Shown one piece after another: positions 1 through 6,564 of a stretch of DNA of 15,317 bases (positions are counted from its first letter, which is position 1; each line of letters starts with the position of its first letter). The position numbers were made by a program, and so were the translations under genes. The stretch spans positions 1 to 15,317 of the forward strand of contig NZ_BMQL01000077.1 of NCBI RefSeq assembly GCF_014648095.1. The letters run 5' to 3'. Origin of the DNA: Deinococcus ruber (GTDB taxonomy: Bacteria; Deinococcota; Deinococci; Deinococcales; Deinococcaceae). Under the pieces are notes generated by a model that made no database searches, was not told the DNA's origin, and was given only the letters and a program-made list of their open reading frames with translations.

Positions 1-1211
1 CAATCACGAGCTGGCGGCTTGGTCGTCCCATTTCTCAAAAGTATAACCTTGCTGTACTTAGGTGAACCGTTCGACCACAACCAGCGCAGGTCGAGGGTAA
101 AGCGACTGCCGACCCCCGCCCCAACGGTGTAGTTGGCTGAGTTGGCAATCAGGGGGACTGGCTGACTGTACGTTTGCTTGTCGATATCGGCGAGGCCAGT
201 GGCGTATACAGAGGTTCCGGTTGGTTTGGGAGTAAAACCGTTGATGGTCCCGTTGTAATAACTTTTGGTGGTGGTCGCCAGCATATTGACCGGCGAACCA
301 ATCGCACAGGTGGCCGAAGCCGTAGCGGGGGCTGCCCCCACCACAATGCCACTGACCGTACTGGTGTTATTGGCGCTACTCGTATCGACCACGCCCGAAG
401 GAGCAGTCACGGTGGCGGTATTGGCATACGTACCGGCGGTGGCAGCCAGTCCCGAGACGGTATATACCAGGTAATCACCACTGGTCGGAGCGGTCGCCAC
501 ATTGTTCACGGGCAAGGCCCCGGTCGTCGCACTGATGGTGTTGCCACTGCCACTGGTCGTACCGCAGCTTGCCGTGCCGTAGGCCTGACACGTCCAAGTC
601 ACGTTGCTCAGAAAGCTGGAATTGACGGTATCTGCGACGGTCGAACTGGTCACGGCCTTTGGCCCGATATTCCAGACGGTCAGGGTGTAACTGGCCGGAC
701 TGCCGACGTTCGTGCTCGTCGTTCCACTCTTGTCAATCGCCAGATCGCTCAGATTCGCACTGTTGGTAAATGTGCAGCTCAGATTGTCGTTCGTGACCGG
801 CGTGATGGTGAACGTGGTGCCGCTACCGCTGGGCGTCTGTCCCCCACCCAGCGTGTTGGTACAGGCATAGGTGGTGGTGTAGTTGCTCAGATTGGCTCCG
901 TTCGCCGCCGTTTCGCTGAGCGTGGAAGCCACCCCGACGGTTGCCCCCACCTTGCTGAGTGCCGCACTGGTCACACTGCTGCCCGTTCCAGTGGTCGTGG
1001 CCGACGTTGCGCCCGTCAGATTCAGCGTGAACTGATCGCTGACTGCCGCCCGTCCATTTGGCAGAGCTTTTTGCAGACTCAGCGTCGCTGCCTGCGCGGT
1101 GGAAAAGAGGCCATAGCCTGCCAGAGTCAGCAGCAGAGCGACAAGTTTCAACAGCCGAAGCTGGAAGAGTCGGAATTGAAGAATTCTGTGAATCCGGCTA
1201 AACCTGTTCAT
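1..1211 (-). CDS. Secreted prealbumin-like/DUF11 surface protein (protein A), C-terminus beyond window
   Basis: An open frame runs from an ATG at 1211 to the left edge (403 codons, no stop). The start is supported by an AGGAG at 1220-1224, eight bases upstream. Residues 1-40 form a long signal peptide: Arg-rich start, then a hydrophobic stretch at about 21-36, with probable cleavage after AQA near 41. Residues 42-150 resemble a prealbumin-like (SpaA-type) beta domain, beginning LSLQKALPNGR and closing with LSCTFTN. Residues 155-285 are a typical DUF11/TIGR01451 repeat, beginning DLAIDKSGTTS with SYTLTVWNIGP, and ending NTATVTAPSG...DTSSANNTSTV. Residues 298-403 start a further domain I do not recognise. 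Such proteins are exported and built of Ig-like folds; the exact role is unknown. It is not in the B operon, because a terminator and about 430 bases separate them. Total length and any anchor cannot be seen. Confidence 0.88.
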   Translation of the reverse strand, partial: MNRFSRIHRILQFRLFQLRLLKLVALLLTLAGYGLFSTAQAATLSLQKALPNGRAAVSDQFTLNLTGATSATTTGTGSSVTSAALSKVGATVGVASTLSETAANGANLSNYTTTYACTNTLGGGQTPSGSGTTFTITPVTNDNLSCTFTNSANLSDLAIDKSGTTSTNVGSPASYTLTVWNIGPKAVTSSTVADTVNSSFLSNVTWTCQAYGTASCGTTSGSGNTISATTGALPVNNVATAPTSGDYLVYTVSGLAATAGTYANTATVTAPSGVVDTSSANNTSTVSGIVVGAAPATASATCAIGSPVNMLATTTKSYYNGTINGFTPKPTGTSVYATGLADIDKQTYSQPVPLIANSANYTVGAGVGSRFTLDLRWLWSNGSPKYSKVILLRNGTTKPPARD

Positions 1212-1305
1212 GTTTCTGTCTCCTGGAGTTCTTGTAGAGTTCACAGTTCAGACCTTTCAGGCAGAACCATGAGGTGAGGGGTCATATAGATGGGCGAGAA
1301 CACTC

Positions 1306-1333
1306 ACTATCAGGACTAAGACTTCTTTATCAA
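1306..1333 (-). promoter_or_regulatory. Possible sigma-70-type promoter for protein A
   Basis: On the minus strand TTGATA (1333-1328) is followed after 16 bases by GATAGT (1311-1306), matching the -35 and -10 consensus at about four or five of six positions each. Transcription would begin near 1299, leaving a leader of roughly 90 bases before the ATG at 1211. This is consensus matching only, in an AT-richer stretch, and an alternative -10 (TATATG near 1282-1287) lacks a -35 partner. Confidence 0.3.
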
Positions 1334-1426
1334 AATCACATCTATGCACTTCCCCTCAGACGGCATATTTGATACAGAAAATGGGGGTATTGTTTCTGTC
1401 GGCTGAGTGCAAGATGTTGTCGAGTA

Positions 1427-1468
1427 CCCGTCCCGCGCTTCTGTAGGCGAAGAAGCTACCGGGACGGG
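1427..1468. repeat. Long imperfect stem-loop in the gap between genes B and A
   Basis: CCCGTCCCG (1427-1435) pairs perfectly with CGGGACGGG (1460-1468), and inside it GCTTC (1437-1441) pairs with GAAGC (1452-1456), leaving a ten-base loop and a small asymmetric bulge. Neither side is followed by a run of T, so it is a poor rho-independent terminator. It lies between the terminator of gene B and the probable promoter of gene A. It may be a dispersed small repeat, an operator, or a transcript-stabilising structure. The rest of 1212-1575 shows no gene, only the possible promoter of A. Confidence 0.5.
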
Positions 1469-1575
1469 ATTGAGCTCTCGATTGTTTCAGAACGTTTAAA
1501 ACAGTCTGCCTTCAGATAGAGAATCTATGCCCTGCCCCTGACCCGCACTTTCCACACTCCAGGAAAATCCCCCTC

Positions 1576-1613
1576 TGTAAAAGGTGGACAGGCCTATTCC
1601 CCTGCCCACCTTT
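1576..1613 (-). terminator. Rho-independent terminator of the C-B operon
   Basis: On the minus strand a 13-bp stem (1613-1601 with 1592-1580, one G-U pair, eight-base loop) is followed at once by TTTT (1582-1579, shared with the stem end). It begins 26 bases after the TGA of gene B at 1639-1641. Position, stem length and U-run all agree with an intrinsic terminator ending the minus-strand operon. Confidence 0.8.
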
Positions 1614-1638
1614 CGCGTCTCGTGCTCGTCACTGCTTC

Positions 1639-4600
1639 TCAGTGTTGGTCGGCTTGCCCCAGGGTTTCGTCCAGCGTGAGATCGAGGCGCAGGTACACGC
1701 CCGGTTTGGTGTACTGATTGCCCAGGCCGTCAAAGCCCGCGAAGTTGTATCCGGCGGTAAGCCACGTGCCCGGAAGGGCGCGAACTGATCCCTCCAGACC
1801 GAAACCGTACTGCGTGGTGCTGCTGCTCGGCTGAACCAGTGCCCGGCCCCATGCTCCGATTCCGATGAAGTCGGTGGGGTAGTAGGTACCGCCCAGGCTG
1901 CCCTGGTAAGTAAAGCTGGGCGTGTCGTTCAGCAGGGTACGGCTGTCGAGGCCGCCGCGCAGCGCAAAGGTGGGTGTATGGTACTCGGCACTCGCCCCCG
2001 CACTGAGTTCGGGCTTCCCGGCACTCAGCGAACCGTCGAGGTAGCGCAGGTAGCCCAGGCTCTGCCACGCCGAGTTGCGGTAGGCATATCCCACGGCGGC
2101 ACGCGCTCCGAAGTTGCCCGGCGTCAGATCGACAGTGCCGTCGGCGGTCAGGGTCAGGGTGCGGTTGATGGTCCCGGTAATTCCGCCGCGCAACACCGTC
2201 TTGAAAATGTTGCCGTCGTAGGCCACGTCGCCGCCCAGCGTGGCGTTGATATCGCCCGAGTTGTAGGCCAGGTCGGCTCCCGCCGTAATGGTGGTGGTGG
2301 AGACGTTGAAGTCGTTGACCACTGCGCCGCGCAGACCCAGTTTGGTGCGGGTATTGAGCGGCAGGCTGGTATCGACTCCGAAGCGGGCGCGGTTGCCAGC
2401 GCCGCTGGCGGTCGGCAGGTCGTAGCCCACCGAGAAATTGGTGTTGCCCAGCACGGTGTTCATGGTCAGCGAGGCAGTGTTGTCGCTGCCCCAGGTCAGC
2501 AGATCGTGCAGACCCACGGCCACCTTGCCAATCGTGACCTTGGCGCTGAAGTCGGTGGTGGTCGCCAGATTGCCGGTCAGCGGCTGGGTATGAACGATGT
2601 CGATATCGATGGGCGACGCGTGATAGCCGATGCTGCCGATAGCACCGATACCGTAGACGTCACCGAAGCCGTACTTGGCACCCAGGCCCACGCTGAACGG
2701 CTGGAAGCGCATGTCGGCGCGGGCCGAGACGCTGCCACCGGTGGTATCGAGCACGCCATTGGTGGTGGTGGCATTGGCTGCCGGAATGTCGTGGTACTCA
2801 CCTGTCACCACTGCATTGATATTGGGCGTCAGGCGGCTGATGACGTTGGCATTCAGGCTGGTGCCGGTGCTGCCACCGTTCAGGCCGCCGTTCTTGGTGT
2901 AGCCAGCATCCTGATAGCGGGCCTGCAAGGTCGCGGCGGTATCGCCCAGATTGGCGCTGAAATCGGCTGCCGCCTGGATACCGCCCGAGTAGGCCGCCAG
3001 CACATTGGCTTTCACGGTGCTGCTGTCGTAGGTTGCCCGCACGCCGGTCGTCAGAACATTATCGAGATTGACCGCAGCGGCAGCCACCGAAAAGTTCTGC
3101 CCGCCCTCACGCGATTCATAGCGGGTTTCTGCTCCGTAACCGAGCGTGCGTCCGTCCAGCGCATTGTTCAGGCGGTAAGACACGACCAGGGTCAGGTTGT
3201 TCAGATTGGGATCGGTTGCTTCCAGACCACGCGTCAGGGTGATGACGCCGGTGGTGGGATCGAGCACGTAATCGACGTAGCGGCTCAGGGTGCTGCGGCT
3301 GATTTCCAGTCCGTTCTTGGTGGCGACAAGCTGGATGGATTCGCTGTCGGGTGACAGGTTGCTGTTGCTCAGGTGCAGCAGCCGCGTGCCGTTGGGAATC
3401 AGGGTTTCTTTCTTCTGATCGCCCGGTATGTAGGCCAGGAAGCCCGAAACGGTGGGGTTGGTCTTGGTCGAGACCGACAGCGCAGTCAGGTTGCCGTCGA
3501 GCGAGAAGACCGAGATCGGCAGCGGCCCCTGGAGGTACTGGGCGTGGAAGCTGGGATGGTCGTAATTGACCGCTACCGGGTCGACGCCCTGCAGCGGAAT
3601 GGTCTGAATGCTGCTGTCGCCCGTGACCGGGTAGCGCAGGTAAGGATTGGTGCTGGTGGGCAGGCCGTCCTTGTCGGCGGCGAGGTACAGTTTGCCGCCC
3701 AGCAGCGGGCCTTCGTAGTACGCACGCGCCTGCACGCTCAGGTTGTCGACACTGAACTTCAGGCCGTCGGGCAGGCCCAGGGTGGCACTCACCATGCCCA
3801 CGCCAACGGTGCTGTTGTCGGGCACCACCGGATAGCGCAGAGCTTCGCTGCGGCCCGCCACCAGGTACGTCAGGTTCAGCACGGTCGGGGTGGCCTGCGG
3901 CTGCAAGACCAGAGTGCCCACGCCGTCTTTCAGGGCAACCTGATAGCCCGCGTCGCTGGTGTTGGCGTCGGGGGCCAGCGGCTCCAGGCTGGGGTTGATC
4001 GTCAGGAACGATTCGCCGCTGGCGATTCCAGCAGCGTCCAGCGCCTGCACCTTGAGTTTCAGGGGGGTGCTGCCGTCGGCCACCAGACTGATCGGCGTAA
4101 AGACCACCGAGGCCGTCGGCCCCGCCAGATATACCTTGATCTTCTGGTCGCCCAGCGCGATCACGTTCTCGCCCCGCTGGATCGGAATGCCCACGTATTC
4201 CAGGCGCTGAAGGTTGTTGGCAGGATCGGAGATACGGGTGCCGATCTGCGTTTCAGGAATCGGCTGGCCGTTCACGGTCGGGTTCAGCGCCGCATCAAGT
4301 GCTCCCTCGACCGCGATCCCGATGCGGTCGCGGGCATAGAAGACCTTGCCTGCCAGCGGCAACTTGATGTCGCCGTCGTTTTCGGTCGCGGCCACCACCT
4401 GTGCGAGGCCCACCGGGGTGGCCGAGCCGAAGTCGGCAGTGTCGAAGGTGCCTTCCAGCACTTCCTGGCGGTCGCGGGTATAGCGGGCCACCAGACTGGG
4501 TTTGTCGAGTGCGGGCAACAGCCCGGTGTGCGTCAGATTGTAGGTGACGGTGCCGCTGACCAGCTTGCCCTTTCCGGCAGGATCGTCGCTGGTGGTCTGC

Positions 4601-6552
4601 GCGGTGGCGGCAGGCGTCGGAACGACCCAGTACACCCGGCCCGATGCCCCGACCACCGGATCGGGGATGGCCTGACCGTCGAGCTTGCTGCTGCCCGGCA
4701 CGTAGCTGGCAACGGCAGGGAAGCTGTGCGCGATGACCAGCGTGCGGGCCAGCGTGGGCGCATGGAAGGGCAGAGAAACCACGCTGGTGCGCTGGATATC
4801 GGGCGCAGTCCTGACCACTTCGGGCGGCGTCACGACTGGCGTCGGCGTCAGCGCCGTGAAGGCCACTTCCGAGGTCTGAGGCACACCGCAGGCCACGCCG
4901 TTGACGCTGGAGCCGCTCAGGCTGGCGCTCAGGGTGCTGGTGTCGCCGCTCTGACCGGTGACGCGGGCGCGGTAGCTGAGGGTCTTGGTTTCGCCCGCTG
5001 CCAGCGTGCCGCTGAACTCGGTGCTGTCCAGCGCTGCCAGACCCGCGCCGGGGGTATCACTCAGGTGATACGGCTGCGCCACGTTCGCGGTATTGGTGAT
5101 GCTCAGCGAGACCGTGACTTCTTCGCCGGGCAGCGCACCAGGCACTGCGTTGCGGCTGAGCTGGAAGCTGGTGACATCGGGCAACACCTTCACGCCCACT
5201 GCCTTCATGGCGCTCCAGGGGCCGAGGTTCGCTGCCACGCTGAAGTCGCCGCTCTGGGTGGCCGTGGCCTTGACCGTGACCGTACCGGGGGTGGCGGCGT
5301 TGAATACGCCGGTCTGTGACGCCGTGCCTTCCAGACTGAGCTGGTCGGACGTCAGGGCCAGGGTCAGCGGCAGATCACCGGCATACGCGGTGGTGGCCTG
5401 GGCGGTGAAGGTCACCACGTCGCCCACGCACACTTCCGGCTTGTCAGCCACCAGGGTCAGGGCCACGCTGGGCTTGACCTGCACCCGCACCAGCGCCGTT
5501 TCGCCCTTCTTGACTGTTACTTCACTGGGGGCCGTCACTTCCGCACCCGCGACAGGCGGCACCGACACCGGGTAGGTTCCGGCGGGCGTCTTGGCCTCGA
5601 AAGGTTCGGCACTGACGAGCACCGCGCCAACCGTTACCGGGAGCTGAATGGGCTGAACGCTCTCGGGCAGAATCAGTTCGGCCTCGACGCGCAGCAGCCC
5701 CAGGGTATCGGCCTGCACCACGGTGATCGGGGTGGCGGCCTTGTTGCGCGTCATGGTGAAGCTGACCGAGTTGCTGTACTGCCTGGCTCCCACCGGTTGC
5801 AGCAGTTCGATGGTGTAGCGTCCGGGCGCGTCAGGCAGCTTCCAGCTTACGTTGCCCAGTTGCGAGCTGACCGGCAGCGGCGTGACCTGACCGCTGGCAT
5901 CGCGCAGCTGCGCCTGCAACTCGGTGGGGCCGTCGCCGTCGTACATCTGGAGTTCGTAGCCGGGGCCGTCGGTGGTGACGTTGAGCACCGGCATGAAATC
6001 GTGCGAATGAACGTTGACGATCAGGCGATCTGCCGCGAGCGCGGCGCTCTCACTGCTCAGTTTGACGGCGAAGGTGTTCTTGGCGTTGCCGGTGGTAAGA
6101 GCACGCAGTTTGTACGTACCGGCGGGCAGCGTGGTATCGAACAGCGTATCCCAGGTCTGCTGGCCGGGCGCGTAGTTCTTGACGACGACACTCTTGCCGC
6201 TGGCATCCACGAGTTCGAAGCGGGTCGCGACCGGATCTTTGCTGTACGTCTCGTCCCCGTAATACGTATCGGAGCGGTAGTCCTTGGGATCGAGCTGCGG
6301 GCTGTACAGATCGAGGCGCACGCGGCCTGTTGCCGCCACCGTCAGCGTGAAGTCCTGGTTCCCGACCGACCACAGCAGCTTGTCACCGATGCTGGTCAGC
6401 GGCAGAGAGGTGTTGATCTCCTGTGCGTGGCCCACCGACAACAGGTTGCCCAGCATCAGCGACGCCATCAGAGGTAGGGCGGCGCGCAGCAGCAGAGAAC
6501 GGCTTGCAGGGGCAGGATGAGGATGTTGAGTCGAGATGTGGGGGGCCTTCAC
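1639..6552 (-). CDS. Large multidomain envelope protein with predicted C-terminal outer-membrane beta-barrel (protein B)
   Basis: This is a 1637-aa exported protein. The GTG start is fixed by GGAGGT six bases upstream (6559-6564) and by the signal peptide (residues 19-43, cut near GHAQ). The order as read is: a beta-sandwich at about 60-170; proline-rich beta linkers; a DUF11/NEW3-like repeat at about 455-560; an LVADGSTPLKLKVQALDAAG segment (823-842) like invasin-type Ig repeats; a Y-P-V-x-GDSS motif near 974-981; then RYVDYVLDPTTGVITL at about 1091-1106. From about 1140 to the end come alternating short amphipathic strands and glycine turns, finishing GVYLRLDLTLDE, as expected of an outer-membrane barrel. 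Similar domain orders occur in large DUF11-plus-barrel proteins of other diderms (recalled from family knowledge). It may anchor or export surface proteins, most obviously its upstream partner C. The barrel is inferred from strand pattern only, and no specific function can be assigned. Confidence 0.88.
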   Translation of the reverse strand: MKAPHISTQHPHPAPASRSLLLRAALPLMASLMLGNLLSVGHAQEINTSLPLTSIGDKLLWSVGNQDFTLTVAATGRVRLDLYSPQLDPKDYRSDTYYGDETYSKDPVATRFELVDASGKSVVVKNYAPGQQTWDTLFDTTLPAGTYKLRALTTGNAKNTFAVKLSSESAALAADRLIVNVHSHDFMPVLNVTTDGPGYELQMYDGDGPTELQAQLRDASGQVTPLPVSSQLGNVSWKLPDAPGRYTIELLQPVGARQYSNSVSFTMTRNKAATPITVVQADTLGLLRVEAELILPESVQPIQLPVTVGAVLVSAEPFEAKTPAGTYPVSVPPVAGAEVTAPSEVTVKKGETALVRVQVKPSVALTLVADKPEVCVGDVVTFTAQATTAYAGDLPLTLALTSDQLSLEGTASQTGVFNAATPGTVTVKATATQSGDFSVAANLGPWSAMKAVGVKVLPDVTSFQLSRNAVPGALPGEEVTVSLSITNTANVAQPYHLSDTPGAGLAALDSTEFSGTLAAGETKTLSYRARVTGQSGDTSTLSASLSGSSVNGVACGVPQTSEVAFTALTPTPVVTPPEVVRTAPDIQRTSVVSLPFHAPTLARTLVIAHSFPAVASYVPGSSKLDGQAIPDPVVGASGRVYWVVPTPAATAQTTSDDPAGKGKLVSGTVTYNLTHTGLLPALDKPSLVARYTRDRQEVLEGTFDTADFGSATPVGLAQVVAATENDGDIKLPLAGKVFYARDRIGIAVEGALDAALNPTVNGQPIPETQIGTRISDPANNLQRLEYVGIPIQRGENVIALGDQKIKVYLAGPTASVVFTPISLVADGSTPLKLKVQALDAAGIASGESFLTINPSLEPLAPDANTSDAGYQVALKDGVGTLVLQPQATPTVLNLTYLVAGRSEALRYPVVPDNSTVGVGMVSATLGLPDGLKFSVDNLSVQARAYYEGPLLGGKLYLAADKDGLPTSTNPYLRYPVTGDSSIQTIPLQGVDPVAVNYDHPSFHAQYLQGPLPISVFSLDGNLTALSVSTKTNPTVSGFLAYIPGDQKKETLIPNGTRLLHLSNSNLSPDSESIQLVATKNGLEISRSTLSRYVDYVLDPTTGVITLTRGLEATDPNLNNLTLVVSYRLNNALDGRTLGYGAETRYESREGGQNFSVAAAAVNLDNVLTTGVRATYDSSTVKANVLAAYSGGIQAAADFSANLGDTAATLQARYQDAGYTKNGGLNGGSTGTSLNANVISRLTPNINAVVTGEYHDIPAANATTTNGVLDTTGGSVSARADMRFQPFSVGLGAKYGFGDVYGIGAIGSIGYHASPIDIDIVHTQPLTGNLATTTDFSAKVTIGKVAVGLHDLLTWGSDNTASLTMNTVLGNTNFSVGYDLPTASGAGNRARFGVDTSLPLNTRTKLGLRGAVVNDFNVSTTTITAGADLAYNSGDINATLGGDVAYDGNIFKTVLRGGITGTINRTLTLTADGTVDLTPGNFGARAAVGYAYRNSAWQSLGYLRYLDGSLSAGKPELSAGASAEYHTPTFALRGGLDSRTLLNDTPSFTYQGSLGGTYYPTDFIGIGAWGRALVQPSSSTTQYGFGLEGSVRALPGTWLTAGYNFAGFDGLGNQYTKPGVYLRLDLTLDETLGQADQH

Positions 6553-6564
6553 TTCAATACCTCC
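6553..6564 (-). promoter_or_regulatory. Ribosome binding site of gene B inside the end of gene C
   Basis: GGAGGT (6564-6559) lies six bases before the GTG of gene B, within the last Trp-Arg-Tyr codons of gene C. The TGA of C (6556-6554) and the GTG of B are separated by a single base (6553). This arrangement fixes the non-ATG start and supports translational coupling of the two genes. Confidence 0.85.

Noticed and set aside
174..1277. 367-codon plus-strand frame opposite gene A
   Set aside because: The Arg/Gly/Thr-rich product is a mirror of the repetitive coding strand. The minus-strand frame has a signal peptide, known domains and a ribosome site.
1978..5319. Two long open frames on the plus strand (1978-3354 and 3373-5319) opposite gene B
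   Set aside because: They are antisense to a convincing exported protein. Their products are Arg/Gly/His-rich without domains, as expected of a GC-rich third-frame shadow, and no ribosome site or promoter was seen.
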